From Bacteroidaceae bacterium (GTDB lineage: Bacteria > Bacteroidota > Bacteroidia > Bacteroidales > Bacteroidaceae), in the NCBI GenBank assembly GCA_017469925.1, contig JAFUFK010000001.1, positions 1 to 64,000 of the forward strand: a stretch of DNA of 64,000 bases. Reading direction: 5' to 3'. Below the pieces are notes generated by a model. That model worked only from the letters and a program-made list of their open reading frames with translations, had not been told where the DNA came from and searched no databases. Each line of letters opens with the position of its first letter. The first letter of the stretch is position 1. Shown piece after piece: positions 1-8,635 of the stretch. The translations under genes were made by a program, and so were the position numbers.

Positions 1-849
1 GCCTTTCCTCTGGCCTATGGTATGGAACCAGTAGCCGCGGTGCGTGCCCACCACCTTACCCGTCTCGATGTCTATTACGCGTCCCTCCCGTTCGCCCATG
101 AAGCGGCGGATGAATTCGTTGTAGTTAATCTTGCCCAGGAAGCAGATGCCCTGGCTGTCCTTCCGGCGGGCCGAGGGCAGTCCGGCACGGATGGCGATGT
201 CCCTGACCTCCTCCTTCATCAGGTGGCCTATGGGGAAGATGGTGTGGCGCAGCTGGTCGTACGACAGTTGCGCCAGGAAGTCCGTCTGGTCCTTCACGGG
301 GTCCTTGGCGGTGCCCAAGTAGAGCTGACCCAGACCCTCCCCCGGCCCCTCCCTTGTAGAGAGGGGAGTAGTTGCGTTTTCCCAATCAAGGTCTATAGGG
401 AAGTCCCACTCGCTTTCGGTCGCAGCAGTATCTGCTCCCTTCCCTACAAGGGAGGGGCTGGGGGCGGGTATTCTTCTTGTGGCATAATGTCCCGTAGCCA
501 CCAGGTCGTAGTCCTTGCCGATGCGCTCCTCGAAGGCCCCGAACTTGATGAGTCGGTTACACATCACGTCGGGGTTCGGCGTCAGGCCTTGCTTCACGCG
601 TTCTATGGTGTAGCCGACCACCTGCTCCCAGTATTCCCGTTGCAGGTCGGTGACCTCGAGCCGAAGCCCATACTTGCGCGCCGTGGCCTGCGAGAGTTCG
701 ATGTCCTCCTCACTGGAGCACGACGAGTCCTCGCCCTCCATGCCTATCTTGATGTAATGGAGGTCGGGCCGGTAGCCCTGCTCACACAGTTGGTGCACCA
801 CCACGGCCGAATCGACCCCGCCCGATATCAGTACTGCAATGTCTTTCAT
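1..849 (-). CDS. mnmA: tRNA-specific 2-thiouridylase MnmA (5' part; runs off the window)
   Basis: MnmA thiolates U34 of tRNA(Lys/Glu/Gln) in the cytoplasm using ATP and a persulfide relay. Only the N-terminal 283 codons are present; the frame stays open past base 1. I see the PP-loop SGGVDS at residues 9-14, the [10 protein letters not shown] block with the usual catalytic Cys at 97, VATGHYA at about 117-123 and [11 protein letters not shown] further on. Between GHYA and LYLGTAKD there are about 50 residues (125-175) of Pro/Gly-rich sequence where the family normally has a short link; they are encoded by a palindromic repeat (331..469). A promoter with its -7 box at 855-862 lies so close to the ATG that the mRNA may be leaderless. 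Identity is clear from the motifs; the insertion is the odd part. Confidence 0.95.
   Translation of the reverse strand, partial: MKDIAVLISGGVDSAVVVHQLCEQGYRPDLHYIKIGMEGEDSSCSSEEDIELSQATARKYGLRLEVTDLQREYWEQVVGYTIERVKQGLTPNPDVMCNRLIKFGAFEERIGKDYDLVATGHYATRRIPAPSPSLVGKGADTAATESEWDFPIDLDWENATTPLSTREGPGEGLGQLYLGTAKDPVKDQTDFLAQLSYDQLRHTIFPIGHLMKEEVRDIAIRAGLPSARRKDSQGICFLGKINYNEFIRRFMGEREGRVIDIETGKVVGTHRGYWFHTIGQRKG
331..469. repeat. In-frame GC-rich palindromic element inside mnmA
   Basis: Two inverted copies of a roughly 35-nt unit (outer ends begin AGACCCTCCCCC / end GGGGGCGGGT) each contain a small hairpin around CTTGTAG or CTACAAG. They flank a spacer of about 65 nt. The whole sits in frame in mnmA. 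The same design recurs in radA at 27597..27706. Confidence 0.8.
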
Positions 850-854
850 GTGTG

Positions 855-885
855 CAAAGATAGTGCAAACCGAGGGAAATACAAA
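855..885 (-). promoter_or_regulatory. mnmA promoter
   Basis: Read on the minus strand: TTTG (882-885), 19-nt spacer, TATCTTTG (855-862). Transcription should start about 4-7 nt downstream, at or next to the ATG at 849, so a leaderless message is likely. Confidence 0.65.
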
Positions 886-904
886 ACGATTAGGCGTTTT
901 TCTT

Positions 905-1050
905 GACATTCCTAAGTGACATGATTTCGTCACCACCATGTCACTACCTGTGACATGGCCGTGTCAGTACCCGTGACACGGGCTGGTCATCGGTCGTGAC
1001 ACGGCCTTGTCAGCACCACTGCCATGATAGTGTCACGGGTGCTGCCACCT
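905..1050. repeat. 23-nt period array of TGTCA / GTGACA boxes
   Basis: Box TGTCA(C/G) or a one-base variant occurs at 939, 962, 985, 1008 and 1031, exactly 23 nt apart, and an inverted partner GTGACA occurs at 950, 973 and 996, also 23 nt apart, with a further GTGACA at 916 (939 minus 23). Bases between boxes vary. The array fills the gap between the mnmA promoter and the stop of the next gene at 1064. Confidence 0.8.
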
Positions 1051-1063
1051 GGGAGCCGAAGGT

Positions 1064-1537
1064 TCAGCGCCCAATAAGGTCCACCTGCTCTTCGTAGTGT
1101 TCGAAGCGGAAGTCCGTGGTGTCGTAGCCGTAGCGCTGGAATATGGCCAGCACCTCGGCCTGTCGCTCGGGCGTCAGCTTGTACTCGCCGCGGTTGTAGC
1201 GATAGAAGTGCCGGTCGCTGCCAAACAGGCGCTTCACCTGGTGGCGCAGGGTGTCGTAGTGCTCGTGCCTGACCGTCCGGAACAGGCTGCGGAAGCCCCA
1301 TGCCACCCGTATTATACGCAACTGGAAGAAGTAGCGGCAGCGTCCGTCGGCCTGCAACGAGGAGGGGAACACCGCGGCGCCGTGGTCGCGCTCGCTGTTC
1401 ACTACTTGTCCGCACAGGTGGCGCACGCAGTCGGCGCGGCGGGCACACTGGTCGTTGAAGCAAACCAAGAAGACGGGCGATACGTCGCTCGCTTTCAGCA
1501 GTGTCAGGGCTTTATTTTCCATGGTCATGTCTTTCAT
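1064..1537 (-). CDS. Small conserved Bacteroidales protein, unknown function (DUF6078-like)
   Basis: A 157-residue soluble protein with no signal peptide or membrane span. The N-terminal part has Cys residues at CFNDQCARRADCVRHLC, which could bind a metal. The C-terminal part (KRLFGSDRHFYRYNRGEYKL, then an FQRYGYD block) is basic and aromatic. It resembles the family named DUF6078 as far as I recall, but I cannot confirm that. A TAACTTTG box at 1543-1550 on the minus strand ends just 5 nt before the ATG at 1537, so either the message is leaderless or the later ATG (MENKALTLL, at 1522) is the start. Transcribed divergently from the sigma factor gene. Function is not known. Confidence 0.7.
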   Translation of the reverse strand: MKDMTMENKALTLLKASDVSPVFLVCFNDQCARRADCVRHLCGQVVNSERDHGAAVFPSSLQADGRCRYFFQLRIIRVAWGFRSLFRTVRHEHYDTLRHQVKRLFGSDRHFYRYNRGEYKLTPERQAEVLAIFQRYGYDTTDFRFEHYEEQVDLIGR

Positions 1538-1634
1538 AGGCGCAAAGTTACGAAAAAATGGGAGCCGGGCGGAAGAAACGCGAAGATTTTTCTCCCCCGA
1601 CGTAACATTTTCCTGCTTTTGTTGTTATATAAGT

Positions 1635-2144
1635 ATGGAAGAGCCCCGATTCACGTCCCTGGTCACCCACTTGCGCCCCATGCTGATAGGGCAGGCGATG
1701 GGCCTTCTCCACAATGAGGAGGAGGCCGCCGATGCGGTGCAGGACGCCCTCGTTGCCCTATGGCGCATGGGCGACAGGGTGGAGGAGGAGGGCGATGCCC
1801 GGCGCCTGGCCGCCCGCATCGCGAGGAACATCTGCCTGAACAAACTGAAGCACAGGCAGCGACACGGCTGTCTGCCCCTGGACGAACTGCCTACCGACAC
1901 CGTGCGCTCCCTGACGGCCCGTCAGCGCGACCCGCAGGCCACCCTGGAACAGCGCGAGCAGGAACGCCGCGTACAAAGGGCGATGGCGGCCCTTCCCCTA
2001 CATTACCAAGCCTTGCTGACCATGCGCCACATCGACGGCATGAGCCACGCCCAGATCGCAGCCATACAGGGCACGACGGAGATGGCTACACGAACCATGG
2101 CCAGCCGCGCCAAGGCGGCACTAATCAAAGCATTGAAACTATGA
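1635..2144 (+). CDS. ECF-type RNA polymerase sigma factor
   Basis: A 169-residue sigma-70 family factor with region 2 (about residues 5-75, NEEEAADAVQDALVALW) and region 4 (about 115-165, LPLHYQALLTMRHIDGMSHA followed by a helix-turn-helix). It would direct RNA polymerase to a small regulon. The frame is open further upstream, but I chose the ATG at 1635 because the upstream residues look unlike any sigma factor and this start gives the normal ECF length. The stop overlaps the next ATG (ATGA), so translation of the anti-sigma-like gene is probably coupled. With the following two genes it forms a cell-surface signalling type operon. Confidence 0.9.
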   Translation: MEEPRFTSLVTHLRPMLIGQAMGLLHNEEEAADAVQDALVALWRMGDRVEEEGDARRLAARIARNICLNKLKHRQRHGCLPLDELPTDTVRSLTARQRDPQATLEQREQERRVQRAMAALPLHYQALLTMRHIDGMSHAQIAAIQGTTEMATRTMASRAKAALIKALKL

Positions 2145-2677
2145 AGACTGACGAAGAACTTTGGCAGGAAGTCCTGAGCGTGTTCGAGGACAACCGCGAG
2201 GCGGTGAAGCCTTCGCCGCAGGAGGTGTGTGAGATGTCCCAGGGCGAGAGGCGGCCCGTTCCCGTGCTCCGCCGCATTGCTGCTGCGGCGGTCGTCGCCT
2301 TCCTCCTCGGAGGCCTGGCCTGGGCTGCCGTGCGCTTCACCTTCCCCCGCCCTTCCCTGCGTTCAGTAAGTCGCGATACCATCGCGACAACCCCCACAGA
2401 CAGTAAAGCCGCCCCCACGGACAGCACCATCCTCTTCGTAGATGCCCGTCTGGACAGTCTACTGGCCATCGTCACCCGGCACTATGGGCGCACGCTCTGC
2501 ATCCAAGGTGAGGACGTGGCCGACCTGCGCCTACTGACAAGGTGGTACGTCAGCCGTCCGCTCTCGGCCTTCGTGGAGTCGATGAACGAGTTCGAGGGCC
2601 TGCGCCTCACTGATCAGGGCGACACGCTCTTTGTCACCATCGACGACGAGCTTAAAGAAGAGGAGGCACGACCATGA
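2141..2677 (+). CDS. Membrane anti-sigma-like protein with STN/DUF4974-like periplasmic domain
   Basis: 178 residues: a cytoplasmic part of about 45 residues, one membrane span (RRIAAAAVVAFLLGGLAWAA), a Ser/Thr/Pro linker, then a periplasmic domain of about 70 residues (VDARLDSLLAIVTRHYG to DTLFVTI) of the short secretin/TonB or DUF4974 type. There is no recognisable full FecR domain or zinc-binding anti-sigma domain. Position between an ECF sigma gene and an outer-membrane receptor, with ATGA overlaps on both sides (2141-2144 and 2674-2677), makes a regulatory role toward the sigma factor likely. That role is inferred from context and topology. Confidence 0.8.
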   Translation: MKTDEELWQEVLSVFEDNREAVKPSPQEVCEMSQGERRPVPVLRRIAAAAVVAFLLGGLAWAAVRFTFPRPSLRSVSRDTIATTPTDSKAAPTDSTILFVDARLDSLLAIVTRHYGRTLCIQGEDVADLRLLTRWYVSRPLSAFVESMNEFEGLRLTDQGDTLFVTIDDELKEEEARP

Positions 2678-5600
2678 GACGCATACTCCTCTGCTTAATC
2701 TTCAGTTTTCAATTGTCAATCTTCAATTTAGCACAGGCCCAGACCGTGTCTTTCGACTTCCGAAACACCACATTGGCCGAGGCACTGACCCAGTTGGCCG
2801 CGGCCTCTACCGACTACGACATCCAGTGCGTGACGAGCGAACTCGACTCGCTCTCCGTAAGCCAGCGCATCCGCAACCTAAGTATCCCCGAGGCCGTCGC
2901 CCGTGTCACCCGTGGACTGCCCGTGAAGGTCAGGACCCGGGGCCACCGCATCACGGTACACTACGACCGCAACGTGAAGGTGCGCACCCTGAAGTTGAAC
3001 GGCACCGTCAACGACGCCCGCGCCCACAACCAACTCCTGGGCGCCACGGTAGAACTGCTGCGCGAGGACAGTACCCTCGTGGATTCCCTCACGGCCACCC
3101 GTCGCTATATGAGCGACCGCGGCGACCGTTGGGAGAGGGCTGAGTTCACCTTCTCCGTGCCTGCCCTGCCTGCGAAGTACATCTTCCGCGTGTCGCTCGA
3201 CGGCTATCAGGCCACCTGCATCGACTATACCCTGGAGCACATCAGCCGGCGCGAACTGGCTCGCGACCTGCCGCCCTTCTACCTGCAACAGGAGGCCGTG
3301 GTGATGAAGGAGCTGACCGTCACGGCCTCGCGCGTGCGCTTCTACTATCGGGGCGACACCATCGTCTATAACGCCGACGTCTTCCAGTTGGCCGAGGGCT
3401 CGATGCTGGACGAACTGCTGCGACAAATCCCGGGCATGGAGATGAAGAGCGACGGACGCATCTACCACAACGGCAAGTTCGTGGACGACCTCCTGCTGAA
3501 CGGCAAGGACTTCTTCAAGGGCGACCGCAAGATGCTCCTCGACAACCTGCCCGCCTATACCGTGAAGGACATCGCCATCTACGACAAGCAGACGGCAGAG
3601 AACGAATGGCTCGGACGCAAAGACCCCATGACGCAGCGCTACGTCATCGACGTCCGCCTGAAGAAGGAATACATGATTGGCTGGCTGGCCAACGTGGAGG
3701 CCGGCTCGGGCTATCGGGAGGACCATACGCCTTACCTCGGTCGTCTCTTTGCCATGCGCCATACCGACCACTCGCGCATTGCCGTCATTGCCAACGCCAA
3801 CAACCTGGACGACGACAGCCGACCTAGTAGCGACAACCAGTGGCAGGGCGGACGGAGTGGCCTGCGCCAGACAGAACTGGTGGCCTTGGAGGCGACCATC
3901 GAGAGCCGCGACAAGGAATGGAGTTACGGAGGCTATGCAACGGCCCGGCACACGACGGAACGGAAGGAGCAGGTGACTGCGACGCAGAACTTCCTCTCCT
4001 CGGGCGACACCTACGACCATCGCTTTAGCCACAACCGCGACGAGGAGTGGAAACTCACGACCTACCAGCATCTGACCTACAAGAACGACCGGCTGATGTT
4101 GCAGTTCGAGCCGAATGTCGAATACCATCGCTTCCGCAACAGCGCCTCCTCTACATCGGCCTCCTTCACGGCTCCCGTGGCCGAAGTCAGCCGAAAACTG
4201 CTTGACGACCTCTTCTCCACCTCGTCGCCTCGCCCCAACCTCCGCGACACGCTCATCAACCGCCAGTTACGTGAGAGCCTGGGAACCGGGCACGACCTCA
4301 ATGCCGACATCGACGTGTGGGGCACGCTGAAACTGAAGCACAGCAACGACGTCCTGCGCTTCGCCATCGAGGGCCGATATGACGAACATGCCCGGCAGCA
4401 GTTCTCGCGGCAGCATGTCCAGTATGCTGCGATGCCATCGCAGCCAAAGGAAGAAGGAAGCGCCCAGCCCCTCTTCCGCCACCAACTGGCCGACATGCCC
4501 CCGCGCCGCAAGTGGGAGATGCGCGGCATGGTGGGCTACACCCTGCCGCTTGGCCAGGGCTGGCGCCAACTCTTCACCTTCTATGAATACCGCCACAGCG
4601 ACCAGCACGAGCGCGAATCGTTCTATCGCCTCGACCAACTCCCTATTGCCGACTCCGCCTTTGCCCGGCCTATCGACGAACTGCCCAGTCTAAGCGAATA
4701 CCGACGCACGCTCGACCGCACCAACAGCCACCGCAGTCACTATGTGGACAATCAGCACCAGTTCTTTGCCAACGTGGGATATGAGTTCGACAAGAAAGAC
4801 TACGGCACCGCCTACCTCCTGGTCGACGCGCGACTCGACATTACGCAGCAACGCATGGATTACCAGCGCGGCACCATCGACACCGTACTCCACCGAACGG
4901 CTCCCACACTCTCGTTGCGGACATCGCCTTGGATAAGGTTCACCAATGGCAGTTGGATTAAGTTTGCCCCGAGCGTGAACATCCATCAGCCCGACCTCCT
5001 GAACAAGGCTGCCATCCGCGACGACACCGACCCGATGAACGTGCGCATCGGCAATCCTCACCTGCGCAGCAGCATCAGCACCGATTACGCGCTGACCTAC
5101 TCCAAGCCGAACAAGAAGCGACACACCGCAAACGTGCTGAACTTAAACTATTCCCCGACTTTCCGTGCCATTGCCATGGGACAGACCTACGACCGCACGA
5201 CGGGCGTCCGCACCTATCTGCCCACCAACATCAACGGGAACTGGGACACGAACGCCCAGCACACGCTCGATCATAACTTCGGCGAAAAGAACCACTCACT
5301 TAGTGTCTCGACCAGTCTTGCCTACCAGCACAGCGTGGACCTCATGGGTGAGGAGGTGCCTGTGCGCTCTGTCGTGCGCACGCTCTCCTTCAGCATCGCC
5401 CCGAAACTCAAACTCTCGCTGGGCAAGCACACGCTGAACTTCACCACCGAAGTCTCGACGAACCGCTACATGAGCCACCGCGCCGACTTCCAGAACATGA
5501 CGGCCACGAACTACCGCATCGGGGCGGACGCCATCGTTCACCTGCCGTGGAAACTCGACCTTACTACAGACCTCTCGCTCTACGGCCGCCGTGGCTACGT

Positions 5601-5832
5601 CGATCGCCTGATGAACACCGACGATGTGGTGTGGAATGCCCGGCTCAGTCGTCCGTTTGCCAAGGGTCGGCTCCTGCTGATGGTCGATGGTTTTGATATA
5701 CTCGGCCAACTCAGCAACGTGACGCGCACCATCAATGCCCAAGGTCGCACGGAGACATGGACGAATGTCCTGCCGCGCTATGTCCTGTTCCACGCCGTCT
5801 GGCGCCTGAACAAGGAACCGAAGAAACCCTGA
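2674..5832 (+). CDS. TonB-receptor-like outer membrane beta-barrel protein with N-terminal STN domain
   Basis: 1052 residues. Signal peptide (1-22, ending NLAQAQ), STN signalling domain (about 24-95, VSFDFRNTTLAEALTQLAA), carboxypeptidase-D regulatory-like domain (about 105-200), plug-like region (about 215-320, FYYRGDTIVYNADVFQLAEG then LLRQIPGMEMKSDG), and a long beta-barrel to the C terminus. This is the OMP_b-brl family rather than a canonical SusC. An STN domain in a receptor usually means it signals to an anti-sigma factor, which fits the two genes upstream. No SusD partner follows, so the substrate cannot be inferred. The signal peptide (FQLSIFNL) is encoded by an AT-rich motif common in repeat tracts of this genome. 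Confidence 0.85.
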   Translation: MRRILLCLIFSFQLSIFNLAQAQTVSFDFRNTTLAEALTQLAAASTDYDIQCVTSELDSLSVSQRIRNLSIPEAVARVTRGLPVKVRTRGHRITVHYDRNVKVRTLKLNGTVNDARAHNQLLGATVELLREDSTLVDSLTATRRYMSDRGDRWERAEFTFSVPALPAKYIFRVSLDGYQATCIDYTLEHISRRELARDLPPFYLQQEAVVMKELTVTASRVRFYYRGDTIVYNADVFQLAEGSMLDELLRQIPGMEMKSDGRIYHNGKFVDDLLLNGKDFFKGDRKMLLDNLPAYTVKDIAIYDKQTAENEWLGRKDPMTQRYVIDVRLKKEYMIGWLANVEAGSGYREDHTPYLGRLFAMRHTDHSRIAVIANANNLDDDSRPSSDNQWQGGRSGLRQTELVALEATIESRDKEWSYGGYATARHTTERKEQVTATQNFLSSGDTYDHRFSHNRDEEWKLTTYQHLTYKNDRLMLQFEPNVEYHRFRNSASSTSASFTAPVAEVSRKLLDDLFSTSSPRPNLRDTLINRQLRESLGTGHDLNADIDVWGTLKLKHSNDVLRFAIEGRYDEHARQQFSRQHVQYAAMPSQPKEEGSAQPLFRHQLADMPPRRKWEMRGMVGYTLPLGQGWRQLFTFYEYRHSDQHERESFYRLDQLPIADSAFARPIDELPSLSEYRRTLDRTNSHRSHYVDNQHQFFANVGYEFDKKDYGTAYLLVDARLDITQQRMDYQRGTIDTVLHRTAPTLSLRTSPWIRFTNGSWIKFAPSVNIHQPDLLNKAAIRDDTDPMNVRIGNPHLRSSISTDYALTYSKPNKKRHTANVLNLNYSPTFRAIAMGQTYDRTTGVRTYLPTNINGNWDTNAQHTLDHNFGEKNHSLSVSTSLAYQHSVDLMGEEVPVRSVVRTLSFSIAPKLKLSLGKHTLNFTTEVSTNRYMSHRADFQNMTATNYRIGADAIVHLPWKLDLTTDLSLYGRRGYVDRLMNTDDVVWNARLSRPFAKGRLLLMVDGFDILGQLSNVTRTINAQGRTETWTNVLPRYVLFHAVWRLNKEPKKP

Positions 5833-5840
5833 ATTGTGAA

Positions 5841-6437
5841 TTAGCGCACCAGTGTCCACTGCCTCCGTCCCTCAAAGGTCTGGATGCCGAGCGTCAGGGT
5901 GTCGGTCTCCGGGAGTGAGTCGAGGGGCAGGGAAGCGTACTGGTCGGTGGTGTAGGCCGTCGGGTCGTTGCCCTGGCGGTGAAAGAGACTGAGGAAGGTG
6001 TGTCCCGGGCGGATGCTGTCCACCATATAGCCCCATGTCTGTCGGCCCCCTTGTGTCTTGGGCAGAAGGTGGAGGTTGAGGTAGCGCCTTGTACGCCAGA
6101 GGCTGGCCACGTTAGTAGGGTCTTGCCGTGGCGTACGGGTGGAGTCGCGCAGCAGGGCCGCGGCCGTGAGTGAGTAGAGTGTAGCCTTCTGGTCCTCCAC
6201 GGTGAAGCCTGCCAGTGCCCGATAAATGACGTTGGCCCGCAGACCTGTCTGCGGGTTTGTGAGCACAAGGCGGGTGTCGTCGTCGAGCGTGATGGAGGTC
6301 ATCGTCCCGTCGCTGTTGGTGGGGCAGTCGGCCATCTCTGTAACGAGGCTGGGGTAGGGGGAGTCCTTGTCGTCGTCGTTGCACGATGAGAGACAGAAGA
6401 CGAGGAGCAGCAGTGTGAGGTTAACGGGTCTCTTCAT
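5841..6437 (-). CDS. NigD-like lipoprotein
   Basis: 198 residues with a lipoprotein signal ending in the lipobox LSSC (Cys19), then DDDK and a two-domain beta-rich body typical of the NigD-like family (SITLDDDTRLVLTNP in the N-terminal OB-like part; ASLPLDSLPETDTLTLGIQ near the end). NigD proteins are secreted Bacteroidetes lipoproteins first named from a bacteriocin locus; their biochemical role is not established. Its start overlaps the end of the upstream acyltransferase gene by 17 bases, so the two are co-translated. It converges on the receptor gene with only 8 bases between stops. Confidence 0.82.
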   Translation of the reverse strand: MKRPVNLTLLLLVFCLSSCNDDDKDSPYPSLVTEMADCPTNSDGTMTSITLDDDTRLVLTNPQTGLRANVIYRALAGFTVEDQKATLYSLTAAALLRDSTRTPRQDPTNVASLWRTRRYLNLHLLPKTQGGRQTWGYMVDSIRPGHTFLSLFHRQGNDPTAYTTDQYASLPLDSLPETDTLTLGIQTFEGRRQWTLVR

Positions 6438-7575
6438 AGTTTATGACAGGGTTGGCATACATGGTCAGCAGGCGCTCGCGCAGGAAGGCCTCGTCGCGGT
6501 TGGGCAAATCCACGAGGGCGATGCGCGAGGCCAGGTACTGTTCGAAGGCCACCTTCTCCTTGTGGCTGTAGTGCTCGGCATGCGTGGGCCGGCCGGTGAG
6601 CAGGTCGAGGGCTACGTAGTTGCCGGGGAAGAGGCGGTAGTGGCGGTGAATCTCGCGGTCGATGCGCTGGGCCAGTTCGGTGTAGAATTCCTTCTGGGGC
6701 AGGTCACTCAGTTCGTCTATCCACGCGTTGATACAGGGTGCGGCGTGGTAATGAATATGACCCTTCTGCCCTTTAATGCCTGTCTTCATGTTCACGAGGT
6801 CGTCTTGCTTCGACTTCTTCCATGCAGGGTCGTCGCGACGCTGTTGGAACTCCTTGGCCTTCAGGTAGTCGCACGGGTCGTACTCATAACTGATGGAGAG
6901 GGGTACGATGTGGAGTGCCTTGATGGCCTCCACGGGGCTTTCGGCGTTGCTCATGGCCATCATCTTCAGGAGTGATACTTGTGTCTGGTCGCTCGAGTCC
7001 TTAGCACGCCCTTCGCGCTGGGCTATCCAGATGTTCTCGCCCTTTTCCTGGATGACGTGGTGCATGTAGCGGCTCATAAGCAAGCTGCTCTCGTAGAGTT
7101 CGTGCCTGGAGATGTTGCGCCTGACAATGAAGGCCTTGTTCAGCCGTACCAAGGTGCGTATCCACGGATAAATGAGGAGATTGTCCCCGATGGCTATCTC
7201 GCAGGTGGTCGGGAACTTGGCGTCGTGGAGCATCACATCGAGGATGGCCGAGTCGAGCACTATGTCGCGGTGGTTCGAGAGAAAGGTGTAGCGTGGCTCG
7301 CCGGCCTCGATGGCCTGATGGTCGAACGTGTGGTCCGTCGAGCAATTCCTAAGGATGTAGTTTACCACAGGCTTCATGAACCGCAGTTGGAACTGGAGGG
7401 TGGAGTGGATGCCCCACGTGGCCAACTTCAACATGCCCCGGCTCATGCCCAGCGGAAGTATGGGGGCGATGCTTCGGAGTATGCGCGAGAACTGGCGGTC
7501 GTTGAGCAGGCTCTCGATGGCCGGCCTGACCTCCTCGTCGTTGTAAGGCCGAATGGAATCAAATTCATAATTCAT
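6421..7575 (-). CDS. PlsC-like 1-acyl-glycerol-3-phosphate acyltransferase family protein
   Basis: 384 residues. The acyltransferase signature SNHRDIVLDSA (about residues 98-108) and the downstream block ENIWIAQREGRAKDSS correspond to the NHxxxxD and (E/F)PEGxR-type motifs of glycerophosphate acyltransferases. It probably transfers an acyl group onto a lysophospholipid or aminolipid at the inner membrane, but the substrate is uncertain. It follows ddl and overlaps the NigD-like gene. Unusually, the start codon and first codons (MNYEF) are part of a tandem ATTCATA repeat that places four ATGs 7 nt apart, each in a different frame. Confidence 0.85.
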   Translation of the reverse strand: MNYEFDSIRPYNDEEVRPAIESLLNDRQFSRILRSIAPILPLGMSRGMLKLATWGIHSTLQFQLRFMKPVVNYILRNCSTDHTFDHQAIEAGEPRYTFLSNHRDIVLDSAILDVMLHDAKFPTTCEIAIGDNLLIYPWIRTLVRLNKAFIVRRNISRHELYESSLLMSRYMHHVIQEKGENIWIAQREGRAKDSSDQTQVSLLKMMAMSNAESPVEAIKALHIVPLSISYEYDPCDYLKAKEFQQRRDDPAWKKSKQDDLVNMKTGIKGQKGHIHYHAAPCINAWIDELSDLPQKEFYTELAQRIDREIHRHYRLFPGNYVALDLLTGRPTHAEHYSHKEKVAFEQYLASRIALVDLPNRDEAFLRERLLTMYANPVINYEETR

Positions 7576-7655
7576 AATTCATAATTCATAATATAATTCA
7601 CGATGCACGGCACCACAGCCTAATTGTGAATTGTGCATTGCGAATTATGAATTAA
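7562..7655. repeat. Inverted heptamer (ATTCATA) array across an intergenic gap and start codon
   Basis: Left arm 7562-7601 has four tandem ATTCATA units and then a degenerate copy. The right arm 7620-7655 carries the reverse complement type (GAATTATGAATT). A GC-richer loop separates them. The left arm runs into the acyltransferase start codon; the right arm abuts the ddl stop. Confidence 0.75.
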
Positions 7656-8635
7656 ACAAAATGGTCTTCTATTATCTCTGTCAGTACGTCCTTGATGTCG
7701 AGCCCGGCGGCGCGCACCTGCTGCGGGATGAAACTGGTGGCAGTCATGCCAGGCGTGGTGTTAATCTCGAGGAGGTTTATCTTGTCACCCTCGGTGATGA
7801 TGTAATCGATGCGGATGATGCCGTGGCAACCCAGTATATCGTATATCATCGACGTCAGTTGCTGCACGCGCTCGGTCAGTCGGTCGGAGATGCGGGCCGG
7901 CGTGATTTCCGACACCTGTCCATTGTACTTTGCGTCGTAGTCGAAGAATTCGTTCTTCGAGACCACCTCGGTCACGGGGAATACGTGCCCGCTCGTCCGG
8001 GTCTTGTAGCAGCCACAGGTCAGTTCCGTGCCCTGCATGAAGGCCTCCACCATCACGTCCTCGCCCTCCCGTAGGGCCAGGTCGATGGCCGGACGCAGTT
8101 GTTCGGGTGTCTTCACCTTCGTGGTGCCAAACGAACTTCCTCCGCGAGCCGGCTTCACGAAGCAGGGCAGGCCGATGCGCGAGATAATATCCTCGTCGCT
8201 CACCTCCCCCTCGTGTCCGATTTTCACCGTCAGGCTGTCGGCCACCGAAACCCCAAGGCCTCGCATGTAGTTGTTCAGCACGAACTTGTCGTAGGTCATG
8301 GCCTCGATGAGCACGTTACAGGTAGAGTAGGGCATACCAATCAGGTCGAAGTACCCTTGCAGGATGCCGTTCTCGCCCGGTGCCCCGTGGATGGTGATGT
8401 AGGCGTAGTCGGGCGTGATGTGCCGGTCGCCGTCCTTGAACGAGAAGTCGTTCCTATCGACCCGGCTTCTTGTCCCGTCCTGGAGTATCGCCTCCCAGTG
8501 GCGCGCGTGTATCTCTACTTTATATACGTTGTACCGTTCCTTGTCCAGGAACGACTCGATGCCCGCAGCACTCCGCATGCTGACATCGTGCTCTGCGCTG
8601 TCTCCTCCGCAGACGATGGCTATTGTCTTCTTCAT
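7652..8635 (-). CDS. ddl: D-alanine--D-alanine ligase
   Basis: 327 residues of the ATP-grasp Ddl family, which joins two D-Ala for peptidoglycan precursor synthesis in the cytoplasm. Visible motifs: N-terminal CGGDSAEHDVSMRSA, HGAPGENGILQGY in domain 1, the glycine-rich loop FVKPARGGSSFGTTKVK, and the C-terminal RIDYIITEGDKINLLEINTT metal and phosphate site. Length is normal. It overlaps the upstream four-helix-bundle gene by 4 bases. In related genomes ddl normally follows rluD directly; here three genes lie between them. Confidence 0.96.
   Translation of the reverse strand: MKKTIAIVCGGDSAEHDVSMRSAAGIESFLDKERYNVYKVEIHARHWEAILQDGTRSRVDRNDFSFKDGDRHITPDYAYITIHGAPGENGILQGYFDLIGMPYSTCNVLIEAMTYDKFVLNNYMRGLGVSVADSLTVKIGHEGEVSDEDIISRIGLPCFVKPARGGSSFGTTKVKTPEQLRPAIDLALREGEDVMVEAFMQGTELTCGCYKTRTSGHVFPVTEVVSKNEFFDYDAKYNGQVSEITPARISDRLTERVQQLTSMIYDILGCHGIIRIDYIITEGDKINLLEINTTPGMTATSFIPQQVRAAGLDIKDVLTEIIEDHFV

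Noticed and set aside
22-906. Plus-strand open frame of 294 codons
   Set aside because: It is antisense to mnmA, whose minus-strand frame shows the PP-loop and catalytic Cys; the plus frame has no family motifs.
2878-4128. Minus-strand open frame of 416 codons
   Set aside because: Shadow of the outer membrane receptor.
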